This document shows, piece by piece, positions 1 through 9,775 of a stretch of DNA of 64,000 nucleotides. The notes beneath the pieces were generated by a model, which had not been told where the DNA came from, ran no database searches, and saw nothing but the letters and a program-made list of their open reading frames with translations. The position numbers and the translations under genes were made by a program. Each line of letters opens with the position of its first letter. The first letter of the stretch is position 1. Source of the stretch: Ezakiella massiliensis (GTDB taxonomy: Bacteria; Bacillota; Clostridia; Tissierellales; Peptoniphilaceae); NCBI RefSeq assembly GCF_900120165.1, contig NZ_LT635475.1:186001-250000 (forward strand), written 5' to 3'.

Positions 1-305
1 TTAAGCCAATAATTACTGGTGAAAGATATTCTTTGGTTGAAATAGATTTGATTACCGGAAGAACCCATCAGATACGGGCACAATTAGCCAATTTAAACCA
101 TCCAATTCTAGGAGACCCTAAGTATGGGAGCTATAGTGCAAATAGGAAACTGGAGAGTTTGGATATGAAAAACCACCAACTTTTGGCAAGTGTTGAAATG
201 ATTTTGCCTAAGATGGATGGAGACTTGGAATATTTATCCAATAAGAAATTTACTTCAAAGTATAAATCAAAGTTAATGGAGGTTTATAAAAAGTTAGATG
301 AATAA
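1..305 (+). CDS. RluA-family rRNA pseudouridine synthase (3' end, partial)
   Basis: This is the end of a gene that starts before the window; the frame is open from base 3, giving about 100 codons before the TAA. The visible residues GRTHQIRAQLA and HPILGDPKYG are the C-terminal catalytic-core motif of RluA/RluC/RluD-type synthases, which isomerise uridines in 23S rRNA or tRNA. The HRLD segment with the catalytic aspartate lies outside the window, so the exact subfamily and target cannot be told. The stop overlaps the ATG of the next gene by 8 bases (ATGAATAA), which implies translational coupling. Confidence 0.88.
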   Translation, partial: KPIITGERYSLVEIDLITGRTHQIRAQLANLNHPILGDPKYGSYSANRKLESLDMKNHQLLASVEMILPKMDGDLEYLSNKKFTSKYKSKLMEVYKKLDE

Positions 306-1413
306 ATTATTAATTTTTTTCTTAATATTTTCTTTTTTAGGATGTAAGGTTGATGAGAGCAAGTTGAGCGGATCAAAAGAAATTGTGGAGAATGAGAAAA
401 ACAAACCCAAAACACAACACGTAATAGATTTTGAGAAAAATAGGGAAAAATACTCTAAGGAAGATAAAATTGGTCAACTGATGTGCGTAGGAATTGAATC
501 AACCGTATTAGATGATAATTTAAAAGCTTTTATTGATAAATATAAGCCCGGATCTATTATTTTGTTTAAGAGAAATATTCAATCATCTGATCAGTTGGCA
601 AATCTAAATAAATCAATCAAAGATTATTATAAAAATAAAAATTATATAACTCCCTTTATCTTTGTCGACCAAGAGGGGGGCAGGGTTGATAGGATAAAAG
701 CTGTCTATAAGCCAATGAATTCAGCTAATTGGTATGCCAATAATAGCAGTCCTGATCAATATGTTTCAGATTTGAGCGAAAGATTAAAAGCTTTTCACAT
801 TGATTCTCCTCTCGCGCCTGTACTGGATACAAATCCAGCCAATGCAAGTGGAGCTATTGGTGATAGGGCATTTTCAAGTGATTACAATACAGTCAGTAAA
901 TTTGCCAGGGGAGTAATTGAAGCTATGGACAAAGAAAAACTTTTATCAGTCGCCAAGCATTATCCTGGCCACGGGGCTACGCGAGAAGATTCTCATAAAA
1001 ATCTTCCACTTATAAATAAAAGTTATGAAGATTTATTAAATTCAGACTTAATACCCTTTAGAGAAAATTTGGATATTGTTGATGGGGTAATGATTGGTCA
1101 TATACTGGTGCCAGATGTTGATAATATGCCTGCAAGTCTTTCTAAAGTTTGGATTGGCAAATTAAGAGAGGATAATTTTAAGGGTTTAATTTTATCTGAT
1201 GATCTTACCATGAATGCTCTCGCTGATTATGGGACTTTAGAGGAAAGATTTATAAAGTTTGTTGAGGCTGGTGGAGATATTGGACTAATATGTCATGATT
1301 TAAATAAAATTCCTAATATCTTTGAAGCTATGAAAAAAGTTGATGATAATAAAATTAATGAAAGATTTGAAAGAATAATGAGGGTTAAGAATGAAAAGTT
1401 TACCGCTAAATGA
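298..1413 (+). CDS. nagZ: GH3 beta-N-acetylhexosaminidase, NagZ-like lipoprotein
   Basis: A 371-residue glycoside hydrolase family 3 enzyme expected to remove N-acetylglucosamine from muropeptides during peptidoglycan turnover. The N-terminus is a lipoprotein signal (hydrophobic residues 4-14, then FLGC with the lipidated cysteine at 16), so it should be anchored outside the membrane. Family marks are DQEGGRVDR, the substrate-binding loop KHYPGHGATREDSH and the SDDLTMNAL segment, whose aspartate is the usual nucleophile. It overlaps the preceding gene by 8 bases and addB by 23 bases. The GGAGG at 278-282 is rather far from the ATG, so coupling to the upstream gene may matter. Exact substrate is inferred from the family. 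Confidence 0.85.
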   Translation: MNKLLIFFLIFSFLGCKVDESKLSGSKEIVENEKNKPKTQHVIDFEKNREKYSKEDKIGQLMCVGIESTVLDDNLKAFIDKYKPGSIILFKRNIQSSDQLANLNKSIKDYYKNKNYITPFIFVDQEGGRVDRIKAVYKPMNSANWYANNSSPDQYVSDLSERLKAFHIDSPLAPVLDTNPANASGAIGDRAFSSDYNTVSKFARGVIEAMDKEKLLSVAKHYPGHGATREDSHKNLPLINKSYEDLLNSDLIPFRENLDIVDGVMIGHILVPDVDNMPASLSKVWIGKLREDNFKGLILSDDLTMNALADYGTLEERFIKFVEAGGDIGLICHDLNKIPNIFEAMKKVDDNKINERFERIMRVKNEKFTAK

Positions 1414-3502
1414 ATTTCTTAATCAAATTGAAAAATCTGAAAATAAAACTTTGATTATTACACCAAGTGTACAATCAAGAAAATTATTTTTAGCAAATTT
1501 ATCTTATAATCAAATTCATGTCGAGACAATTTCTTTCGCTGAGCTTTATATTAGATTTGTTAGAAAAAACTTTATAAATTTGGCTGAAGAATCTCTAAAA
1601 AGATATTATTTTGGGCTCGCATTTTCTGGTGATAAAGAAATTTCTAGAAACGACGATCTTTATAATGTGATTGAAGAAAAAGTAGCTAGAGGCGTTAAAC
1701 TCGATTCATATGAGCAAGATATATTCAATAGATATATTGGAATGTTAAATTCAAATGGATATTATGATAAATCACAAGTTATTAACATGATCTTAGAGTC
1801 TAATTATTTAGGTGAATTAGACAAATATAAAAAAATATTTTTTATTAAGCCTAGGTATTTAACAGTAAAAGAAATGGAGATCATCGAACTATTAGAAGTT
1901 AAAAAAAATGTCTATACAATTGCCTATGATGATGAACGAACTATAAATACAAAGTTTAAACACTATTTGGCAGATAACCTGGATTCGCTATTATACAAGA
2001 TAGCTGAGGATATTATTAGTGAATTTAAATCCAATCCAGAAATAAAAGTAGGTATACTAAATGAGTCAAAGTCTGTTCAAGATCAAGTGGCCAATATTTT
2101 AGCAGATTATGGAATATATACTAATGTAGGTCTAAAAGAATGTTTTTATAATATAAACTTAGTGCGTAAATTTTTGCAAGATGAAGAGTTGACTCTTGTA
2201 AACATTAGTGACCAATTGAATAAATTAAATTCAATGCTAACTGACGAGATTAAATTAAATTATGACACAGATGTTTTTTTGGATAGGTTATCTAGAAAAA
2301 TAAAAGACCTAAAAATTGAGTACCCTAAATATTACATGGAAGATGTTTTTAAATCTCATTTTCACTCTAGGAAATTTAGGTCTAATATACATGTTCTAAA
2401 TCCTGTAGAAGTTATATTAGATTATGATTTAATCTTTCAAATTGGGCTTGATGACAAAAGTTTTATGCCATCTGACGAATTTACACGTCAGGAAATAAAG
2501 GGCGGTATAAGTAATATTATAAGCAAGTCCAAAGAAACTATTTTTTGCACTTATGAAAAAAATGTTATAAGTAAGTCAGAGATGCTGGCACTTAATTTTG
2601 ATACAATTAATTTAAAAAACTATGCATTTACAAAAGGGGAATACCAGATAACTGACTTACAAAAAGCGTATTTTAAAGATTCACATGCAAACTTATCTAG
2701 AAAAAATAATGAGATAAATGAGGATAATAATTTATCAGCTGTAGATCTTAGAAAAAATACATTATCAGCATCAAGAGTTGAATCATATATGAATTGCCCC
2801 TTTAAATATTATTGTGATTACATCAAAGAGTTTTCTTTGGACTTTGACGAGACATATATCAAACTTGGAAACTTTAGCCATGAAGTTTTGAGGCTGTATT
2901 ACACAATAAACAAAGATAAGAAATTTAGAGAAGGTTCCTTTGAGGCAACTTTTGAGATGGCCTTAAAAGATTATTCTGATATTGATGAATATGAAATCAG
3001 GATTGTGAAAGATAAGATAAAAGCTTTAATTATTAATGAAGCAGATACACCTGGAGATGTTTTAACAACAGAACAAGATTTTACCCACAATTATTTTAAG
3101 GATGAAAAGGGAGAGGATATATCCTTTAGAGGCCGGATTGACAGAGTAGATAAAGTTGATGATAAATATATTTTGTTGGATTACAAGCTAACAAGTTCTT
3201 CTATAAAATCTAAAAATAGAATCAAGGATGGCGAGGCTTTACAGTTCCCAGTTTATATGGGCGAGTACAAAGATAAGATTAAAGAGATTGCTTATATAAA
3301 TATTGATGATGGCAATAGAAAAAGCCAGATATTTTTTGATGATGACGGAAGTACATTTAATAAAATAATGGAAGCAGCAGGAGAAAAAATTAAAGAAATT
3401 GCTTGTCAAATGGATAAGGGTGTAATTTCTCAAACAGATGATAATAATAATTGTAGATATTGCCAATATATGAATCTATGCAAGAGGTTTTGGAATGATT
3501 AA
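1391..3502 (+). CDS. addB: AddB-like subunit of the AddAB helicase-nuclease
   Basis: A 703-residue protein ending in a PD-(D/E)XK nuclease domain with an iron-sulfur cluster. The nuclease core shows GNFSHEVLR, GRIDRVD, LLDYKL and LQFPVYM. The four cluster cysteines are C469 (in NCPFKYYC) and C688, C691 and C697 near the C-terminus. I see no Walker A motif in the N-terminal half. It is much shorter than the roughly 1150 residues usual for Firmicute AddB, so the inactivated-helicase part is reduced. Start ATG follows AGGG at 1381-1384. It overlaps addA by 8 bases; together they should process double-strand ends for RecA loading. Identity rests on the nuclease domain and on the addA neighbour. 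Confidence 0.82.
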   Translation: MKSLPLNEFLNQIEKSENKTLIITPSVQSRKLFLANLSYNQIHVETISFAELYIRFVRKNFINLAEESLKRYYFGLAFSGDKEISRNDDLYNVIEEKVARGVKLDSYEQDIFNRYIGMLNSNGYYDKSQVINMILESNYLGELDKYKKIFFIKPRYLTVKEMEIIELLEVKKNVYTIAYDDERTINTKFKHYLADNLDSLLYKIAEDIISEFKSNPEIKVGILNESKSVQDQVANILADYGIYTNVGLKECFYNINLVRKFLQDEELTLVNISDQLNKLNSMLTDEIKLNYDTDVFLDRLSRKIKDLKIEYPKYYMEDVFKSHFHSRKFRSNIHVLNPVEVILDYDLIFQIGLDDKSFMPSDEFTRQEIKGGISNIISKSKETIFCTYEKNVISKSEMLALNFDTINLKNYAFTKGEYQITDLQKAYFKDSHANLSRKNNEINEDNNLSAVDLRKNTLSASRVESYMNCPFKYYCDYIKEFSLDFDETYIKLGNFSHEVLRLYYTINKDKKFREGSFEATFEMALKDYSDIDEYEIRIVKDKIKALIINEADTPGDVLTTEQDFTHNYFKDEKGEDISFRGRIDRVDKVDDKYILLDYKLTSSSIKSKNRIKDGEALQFPVYMGEYKDKIKEIAYINIDDGNRKSQIFFDDDGSTFNKIMEAAGEKIKEIACQMDKGVISQTDDNNNCRYCQYMNLCKRFWND

Positions 3503-6272
3503 ATTAGATGACAAACAGAGGCTAGCTGTTAATACAATTGATCAAAATGTTTTAGTTAAAGCTGGTGCTGGAGCGGGAAAAACGGCTGTTTTAACTGAAA
3601 GATTTATTAATTTGGTTAACAAGGCTGTGACAACAGAAGAAAAAGAAGCTATACTTGCAATCACTTTTACCAATAAAGCTGTTGAAGAAATGAAAAGTCG
3701 TATTGTAAGCAGATTAAACGAAAGTGGGGCAGATACAGACTTTCAACTCAACATCTTTACTTTTGATGCATTTTTTAAAAAACTAGTAGAAGAATATTTG
3801 CCAGATAAATACATTGGATTTGATTTAATGGATGAAAATAAAATATATATAACTCTCAAGGAAATTATAGAAGATTTATTGGAATATGATCAAAAGTATA
3901 TGGATCTTATAGTCACTCTGCAAGAGTTAAACGATAGCTATGATATGAGCGCCATCGTAGATGATTTAGTATATCTGTATATAAATTCTAGAAATATATA
4001 TGGAGATTTAGACTACAGAAAATTAAAATCTCCTTCTTCAAGCAAACCTAAGCTTACCTATGGAAAATTATATGATTTATCAAGAGAGTATTACTCTAGA
4101 AAAAATAAACTGTGGACATATCTAGATGAACATTTCTTAGAAGTAGGAGATGATTATGTATTAACAATTGAAGACCTCATTGACTTAACGAAGCTCGGCT
4201 TATTAAAAACTGAAATTTTATATGAAATTCAAGCCTCCTCTGTGGACCTGGATGATGATTATTCTGAAATTTATGCACTGACAAAAGAATTATTATATGA
4301 TATAAATCAAAAATTTCAGGCAAGGAAGAGAGAATTATACTTATTTGATTTTACAGATATAACTGTCGATGCAATAATTTTGTTAAAAGAGTACTTGCAA
4401 GTTCTGCAAGGCCGTTATAAGTATGTAATGATTGATGAATTTCAAGATACCAGTCCCTTGCAAATGAAATTCTTTGATATTTTGACAAATAATTTTACTG
4501 TTAATAATATTTTTGTAGTTGGAGATATAAAGCAAAGCATTTATAGGTTTAGAGGAGCCGACTATAAAAATATAAATAAATTTGAAAATGAAATTTTAAA
4601 GCGGGGAGGCTTGGTTATTGAATTAGATACAAATTACAGGTCTTCAAAAGGCATTGTTCAATTTGTTAACAAGAGTTTTTCTGATGTTTTGCCCGAATAT
4701 TCAGATATGATTTACGATAAAGATAATCCATCGGAGATAATGTATTTTGACAAGGAAAAATTTTCTACTAAATCTTTATCAGATATTGTAAACCAATTAA
4801 TTAGTGACGGATATTCTTATAAAGACATAGGGATTTTGACTTCCACCGCAAACAAGGCCTATGAGATCGAAAAAATGTTAAGCCTAGCAGGCATCCCTTA
4901 TATAAATTATAATAAGCTTAGCTTGGGCCAAAGGCCAGAGGTTATAGAAGCCATTATTTTAATTAATTTATTTATTGATTCTCAAAATAAATTTAATGTT
5001 TTCTCTGCACTTAGGGGTGTGCTCTTTGATTTATCAGATAAGGTTTTATCAAAATTAGATATAAATTTTGATTTTAATAATTATAGTGGCCATTTAAAAG
5101 AAGTCAATAATAGTATTAAAATTTTTAAAAATTTAGAATATTATTTCTTTTCGCATAGTATCACTGAGTTTTTAGACTATTTATATATAGAAAAAGATTT
5201 TTTAGCAAAATGTAAAAAAATATGGGGAATAGATGCAATAAATAATTTAATTGAATTTAAAAATTATTTACAAAAGACAGTAGAAAACGAGCAAAAACAT
5301 TTAAAATATGCTATAATTGAATTACAAAGTAATAACGAATTAAGAAGTGTTGATTTTTATTCTGATTCAGAAAACGCAATTAAAATTTCCACTATACATA
5401 AGGCCAAGGGTCTTCAGTATAAGGTAATAATTTTGCCTAATCTATCAGATAGAAGTTCACAAAAGTTTTCTAGATTTCTTATAAGCGATCAAACTCTATA
5501 TATAAAACTTAGTGATATTCTGGGCTCTTATCAGCTTGTAAAAAGACAAGAGGCAGCTGATTTAGATGCAGAAAAAAATAGGCTTTTGTATGTTGCCATA
5601 ACAAGAGCAAAAGATAGAATTATTTGTCTTACCAATGAAAAAATATATAATACGGCAATGCTAGCTCCAATATTTGACACATATCAAAACCATGCAAGAG
5701 AGTTTGAAATCAAGGATCAGAATTCTATCTTTAGTGAGTTTAAAATTATAGAAAATATACAAGAAAAAGTCAAAATTGGCATTGAAGAAAAATCAATTAA
5801 GCCTTCTCAAGCTGAGGATAATGTGTTTGCAGATATTGAATTTGGGAATTTTATCCATCACTTTGCGGAAATCTATCAAGAGAATAAAAATATCAATGTT
5901 AATGAGCTTATTGATTTGTATAATATTGCAGAGATCTATGATTATGAGAAAATAAATAGGCACTTAAATAATATCTCATATTTTATTGATAGTCGAGATG
6001 GAGATGTATATTGCGAGAAAAATATAAGCATGGATATAGACGAAAAACATATTGATGCTGTAATTGATCGACTAGAGATTAAAGATAATGAGATTTTTAT
6101 TGTAGATTATAAAACCGTTGAGATAAGTCAAGATATAAGTTTTTATAATGAAATTTACAAAGACCAGCTCATAGCATATAGGGATATAATTTCTAAAATA
6201 TATAAAGATAAGATAATAAAGACATTTATATTTTACACATCAATTGGAAGATTGGAGGAAATACTATTATGA
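3495..6272 (+). CDS. addA: AddA helicase-nuclease subunit
   Basis: A 925-residue UvrD-like superfamily 1 helicase with a C-terminal nuclease domain. Visible motifs in order are Walker A (AGAGAGKT, about residues 23-30), TFTNKAVEEM, DEFQDTSPLQ (Walker B), GDIKQSIYRFRGAD, NYRSSKGIV, STIHKAKGLQ and RLLYVAITRAKDR. Near the C-terminus DAVIDRLE and IVDYKT mark the PD-(D/E)XK nuclease. It unwinds and degrades double-strand ends with AddB to produce 3' tails for RecA. The usual AddA is near 1230 residues, so this one is compact, like its partner. Its stop overlaps the start of the response regulator gene by 4 bases. Confidence 0.92.
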   Translation: MIKLDDKQRLAVNTIDQNVLVKAGAGAGKTAVLTERFINLVNKAVTTEEKEAILAITFTNKAVEEMKSRIVSRLNESGADTDFQLNIFTFDAFFKKLVEEYLPDKYIGFDLMDENKIYITLKEIIEDLLEYDQKYMDLIVTLQELNDSYDMSAIVDDLVYLYINSRNIYGDLDYRKLKSPSSSKPKLTYGKLYDLSREYYSRKNKLWTYLDEHFLEVGDDYVLTIEDLIDLTKLGLLKTEILYEIQASSVDLDDDYSEIYALTKELLYDINQKFQARKRELYLFDFTDITVDAIILLKEYLQVLQGRYKYVMIDEFQDTSPLQMKFFDILTNNFTVNNIFVVGDIKQSIYRFRGADYKNINKFENEILKRGGLVIELDTNYRSSKGIVQFVNKSFSDVLPEYSDMIYDKDNPSEIMYFDKEKFSTKSLSDIVNQLISDGYSYKDIGILTSTANKAYEIEKMLSLAGIPYINYNKLSLGQRPEVIEAIILINLFIDSQNKFNVFSALRGVLFDLSDKVLSKLDINFDFNNYSGHLKEVNNSIKIFKNLEYYFFSHSITEFLDYLYIEKDFLAKCKKIWGIDAINNLIEFKNYLQKTVENEQKHLKYAIIELQSNNELRSVDFYSDSENAIKISTIHKAKGLQYKVIILPNLSDRSSQKFSRFLISDQTLYIKLSDILGSYQLVKRQEAADLDAEKNRLLYVAITRAKDRIICLTNEKIYNTAMLAPIFDTYQNHAREFEIKDQNSIFSEFKIIENIQEKVKIGIEEKSIKPSQAEDNVFADIEFGNFIHHFAEIYQENKNINVNELIDLYNIAEIYDYEKINRHLNNISYFIDSRDGDVYCEKNISMDIDEKHIDAVIDRLEIKDNEIFIVDYKTVEISQDISFYNEIYKDQLIAYRDIISKIYKDKIIKTFIFYTSIGRLEEILL

Positions 6273-6946
6273 TGTACAAAATTTTAGTTGTTGAAGACGA
6301 AGATGCTATCAGGAGATTTATTAAAATAAATCTTGAGAGACAGGGATGGCTAGTAGACGATGTTGACACTGGCGAAAAAGGCGTCAAGATGGCAAGTAAA
6401 AATGTATATGATTGCATTTTACTCGATGTGATGTTACCCGGCATCAGTGGTATTGAAGTTGCAAAAGAAGTTAGAAAAACGAATCAAGAAGTTGGAATCA
6501 TTATGTTAACTGCTAAATCTCAAGACCTTGATAAAATTGATGGCCTTGAAGCTGGTGCTGATGATTATATTACTAAACCATTTAATCCTACCGAACTTAT
6601 TTTAAGAATAAAATCTCTTGCTAAAAGGGTAGATGTTGAGCCAGAATATAGAAATATTAGCGACGATGTATTTGATCTTAACGAAGAAAAACGCGAATTC
6701 AGAAAAAATGGTGAGTTAATTGAGCTTACACCAACTGAGTTTTCCTTAATGGAATTATTTATGAAAAATCCTGAAAAAGCTTTTACAAGGGATGAACTCT
6801 TGGACGAAGTGTGGGGAGATAATTTCTTTGGAGAATCAAAGATTGTAGACGTTAACATCAGAAGAATTAGATCAAAGATTGAGGAGGATCCTGCTAATCC
6901 AAAATATTTAAATACTGTATGGGGCGTGGGTTACAGGTATAGATAG
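6269..6946 (+). CDS. OmpR/PhoB-family response regulator
   Basis: A 225-residue two-component regulator. The N-terminal receiver shows the acidic pair EDE, the phospho-acceptor aspartate at about 53 in LLDVMLPG, and K in MLTAKS. The C-terminal winged helix ends in the typical VWGVGYRYR. Two ATG codons in a row are possible starts; the first is closer to the GGAGG at 6254-6258. It overlaps addA by 4 bases and ends next to the GTG of the kinase gene, so the pair is co-translated. The family binds direct repeats in promoters; the target genes cannot be told from sequence. Confidence 0.93.
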   Translation: MMYKILVVEDEDAIRRFIKINLERQGWLVDDVDTGEKGVKMASKNVYDCILLDVMLPGISGIEVAKEVRKTNQEVGIIMLTAKSQDLDKIDGLEAGADDYITKPFNPTELILRIKSLAKRVDVEPEYRNISDDVFDLNEEKREFRKNGELIELTPTEFSLMELFMKNPEKAFTRDELLDEVWGDNFFGESKIVDVNIRRIRSKIEEDPANPKYLNTVWGVGYRYR

Positions 6947-8340
6947 TGAAAAGAAGTTTTAAAAGTATCCTAGTTTTAACTTATGGGTTGCTAATACTCT
7001 TAACTGTTGTAGTTTTGGATTTAGCAACTATTTTGAGTGTAAAAAATTATTTTTATAGGGATACATCTAGAAAGGCAAAATCTCAAGCAGAGTTAAATTT
7101 AAATTACTTATACAGATATATAGATTTTTCCAAGGGCCTAGATAATGTTGTTCTTGAAGATGCGTCGACAATTTATGAGTACAATGCAGGGCATATTATA
7201 ATTTTAAATAATGATGGCGAAAATATTTTAAGTACAATGGGAATTAGAAATGATATATTTGATGTCAATTCTATAGAGTCAAGCATTGAAAGAAACGGTT
7301 ACTTTACATCGATAGATAATTTTGATTATGCTGATAACAAGTTAGTTAGTGTCGCGCTTCCAATAAAATTGCATGGCAATAATATAGGCACTGTAATTTT
7401 TCAATATGATATGACCGATGCAGAAAATTCCATAAAAAATATTCAAAAAATACTTATTTTACTATCATTTGTTGTTTTGGCAATAGCTTTAGCGATTTCT
7501 TTTTATATGTCCAATAAAATAGTTGGACCACTCGGCAAATTAAAAGAGTATGCGTCAAAGCTTGCCGGTGGAAATTATTCTGAAGATATTGTTATTAAGG
7601 GCTCGAGGGAAACTGTAACCTTGGGTGAAACTATGAAGTATATGGCTTCTGAAATCAATAAACGTGATGAAATTAAAAATGAATTTATTGCTAGTGTTAG
7701 TCATGAACTAAAGACTCCTCTTACAAGCATTAAGGGCTGGGCATATACTTTAAATGCAGACTCATCCGATCCCGAGCTTGTAAAAGAAGGTTTAAATATT
7801 ATTGAAAAAGAAACCGATAGATTAACCGGCATGGTAAATGATTTATTAGATTTTTCAAGGCTACTAAACAATAAGGTTGAGTTATTAAATACTAACTTTG
7901 ATTTAATTGAACATCTTGAGGGTATTGTTAGCCAATTTACACCAAGGTCAATAACAGAAAATAAAAATTTGTCATTTATATCAAAGCTAAACAAAGCAAA
8001 TTTTAAAGGCGATGAAAATAGGCTTAGACAAGTTTTTATTAACTTATTAGACAATGCTTTTAAATTCACATCAGCAGAGGGAAATATATCTGTGACATTA
8101 GACGAGGCTGATGGTCATTATTGTGTAACTGTTTCAGATGATGGGGAAGGTATGGATGAAAATGATGTCCCTCATATTTTTGAAAAGTTTTATCGGGGCC
8201 ACAGTAGAAATTCTCATGCCGGAATTGGTTTATCAATTGTTTATGAAATAGTTAACCTTCATGGTGGATATATTAAGGTACAGAGCAAAAAGAGAGAGGG
8301 AAGCAAATTTGAAATCTATCTTCCAAAAGAACGAAAATAA
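6946..8340 (+). CDS. Membrane sensor histidine kinase
   Basis: A 464-residue kinase beginning at GTG directly after the response regulator. Membrane segments lie near residues 8-30 and 165-187, with an extracellular sensor region of about 130 residues between them and a HAMP domain after. The phosphorylated histidine is H253 in SVSHELKTPLTS. The ATPase domain shows NLLDNAFKFT, DDGEGM, FEKFYRG and GIGLSIV. It should phosphorylate the adjacent regulator. The end overlaps the start of the following lipoprotein gene by 32 bases, making a three-gene unit. The ligand is unknown; the extracellular part matches no sensor fold I can name. Confidence 0.93.
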   Translation: MKRSFKSILVLTYGLLILLTVVVLDLATILSVKNYFYRDTSRKAKSQAELNLNYLYRYIDFSKGLDNVVLEDASTIYEYNAGHIIILNNDGENILSTMGIRNDIFDVNSIESSIERNGYFTSIDNFDYADNKLVSVALPIKLHGNNIGTVIFQYDMTDAENSIKNIQKILILLSFVVLAIALAISFYMSNKIVGPLGKLKEYASKLAGGNYSEDIVIKGSRETVTLGETMKYMASEINKRDEIKNEFIASVSHELKTPLTSIKGWAYTLNADSSDPELVKEGLNIIEKETDRLTGMVNDLLDFSRLLNNKVELLNTNFDLIEHLEGIVSQFTPRSITENKNLSFISKLNKANFKGDENRLRQVFINLLDNAFKFTSAEGNISVTLDEADGHYCVTVSDDGEGMDENDVPHIFEKFYRGHSRNSHAGIGLSIVYEIVNLHGGYIKVQSKKREGSKFEIYLPKERK

Positions 8341-9730
8341 AATTTTTATACTTTTATGTGCATTATCATTATGCTTTTCTTTTGCTTGTAAAAATGAAAG
8401 CAGGATTAATCCTCCTCAGTTTCAAGGGAAGTTTAGGGTTGATAAAGCTTATGAATCTTTTTCTGGCAAGGAGGAAAACATTCCCAATAACTTATCCGTT
8501 GTTTTTCATGATGATAAAGCTCTTATTTTTGGAGAAGAATTTAAAGATATTAGCTTTGCAACTAAGAGAGTTAATTTAGTTAATTATTTTATTTACAACA
8601 ATGTTAGCTATGAAAAGATTTTCAATATAAGTGATGTAATGGATTATGCGTTTGTTATTTCAGTTCTAAATGAAGGCAGGTCCTTAGGGGAAATTGTTGA
8701 GTACAATAATAAGCAGTTTTTATATTATCAAAATCATATTTATGAATTGCAATTTATAAAGCGATTAGATGATCAAGAATATGATATAGCAAGAAAGAAA
8801 ACGTCAAACTATAAAGCTAAACCAATTTATAAGCCACTAAAGACCACCGCTGCCTTTATTGGACTCAGAGATGACTCAAAAGAGTCTGGAAAATATTTTA
8901 CCTTATTTTTATATAGTGATTATAATTCCACCAATGTATTTTTAACGGATGGCCTTGTTATTCCAAAATCTAATGGTTATATAAACATAAATGATAAAAA
9001 GGTATTAGATGGTGGAATTTATACAGATTATTTGGTATTTAGATTTAATAATAAATATATCACAAACCCAATAGAACATTTAAATATTGAAAAATATTTT
9101 TTAAGACAGACATCAATCATTGATTATGTATCTCCATACATGATTAGCTTAAATACAAATTATAAAAGCTTTTTAAATAATGTTTTTAAGGAAAGATATG
9201 AGACGTATTCTTTAGAGAAAAATGGATTAAGAACTAAGCTTGATATTACTGATATTCTTGGAAATAATTGGATGAATTTAATAAAAGGTAGCTTAGATAT
9301 AAATAGCTTAAAAAAAGATGACTATACGATAATTCCTTCAAATGTAGGTATTGTTAGGAGAAATGGATACTGGATATTAAGGACACATTTGTATAGCGAT
9401 ATTGCGAGCGAAACTGTATATGCTAGGATAGATCCAAACTATTTACAAGAAGAAGAGGGGAGGAGCTTTCTTAGCATGGAAGATATAAAGTACTTGTATC
9501 CTTCGGCAGTTGATTATAGTGCTTCTCCGGAAAAAACTCTTGCTATTGTTAATACAGGCTCTAACTTAAAGGTTGTTAGCCTTTCTAGCAATGATTTAGA
9601 TATTAGAGATGAGTTTTCTTTAATTAACAACAAATATAAGCTAGTTATGGATAACTGGCTTGTGGGTGCAGAAGCAGAAGCTCATTTATTTAATATCAAC
9701 AAGCTAGATGATTGGATTAAAATATATTAG
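8309..9730 (+). CDS. Putative lipoprotein linked to a two-component system, function unknown
   Basis: I do not recognise the family. The best start is the TTG preceded at 8 bases by GAGAGGG (8294-8300), giving 473 residues and a signal-like N-terminus with a hydrophobic run at about 12-26 and cysteine 27 in FSFAC. That lipobox is imperfect, since position -3 is serine. A longer in-frame start exists upstream but would bury the signal. The rest is a soluble extracellular protein rich in beta-forming stretches, with no repeats or catalytic motif I can identify. The start lies inside the kinase gene, so it is coupled to it; an accessory role in sensing is inference from position only. Confidence 0.7.
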   Translation: MKSIFQKNENKIFILLCALSLCFSFACKNESRINPPQFQGKFRVDKAYESFSGKEENIPNNLSVVFHDDKALIFGEEFKDISFATKRVNLVNYFIYNNVSYEKIFNISDVMDYAFVISVLNEGRSLGEIVEYNNKQFLYYQNHIYELQFIKRLDDQEYDIARKKTSNYKAKPIYKPLKTTAAFIGLRDDSKESGKYFTLFLYSDYNSTNVFLTDGLVIPKSNGYININDKKVLDGGIYTDYLVFRFNNKYITNPIEHLNIEKYFLRQTSIIDYVSPYMISLNTNYKSFLNNVFKERYETYSLEKNGLRTKLDITDILGNNWMNLIKGSLDINSLKKDDYTIIPSNVGIVRRNGYWILRTHLYSDIASETVYARIDPNYLQEEEGRSFLSMEDIKYLYPSAVDYSASPEKTLAIVNTGSNLKVVSLSSNDLDIRDEFSLINNKYKLVMDNWLVGAEAEAHLFNINKLDDWIKIY

Positions 9731-9775
9731 TTGATATTTTTGCACTTTTAGTTTATACTGGAGGTGGAGAGATTT

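Noticed and set aside
9731..9759. TTGATA-17-TATACT as a promoter for the small membrane protein gene
   Set aside because: The start point would fall inside the GGAGGTGG ribosome binding site and give an almost leaderless mRNA, so chance AT-richness is more likely.
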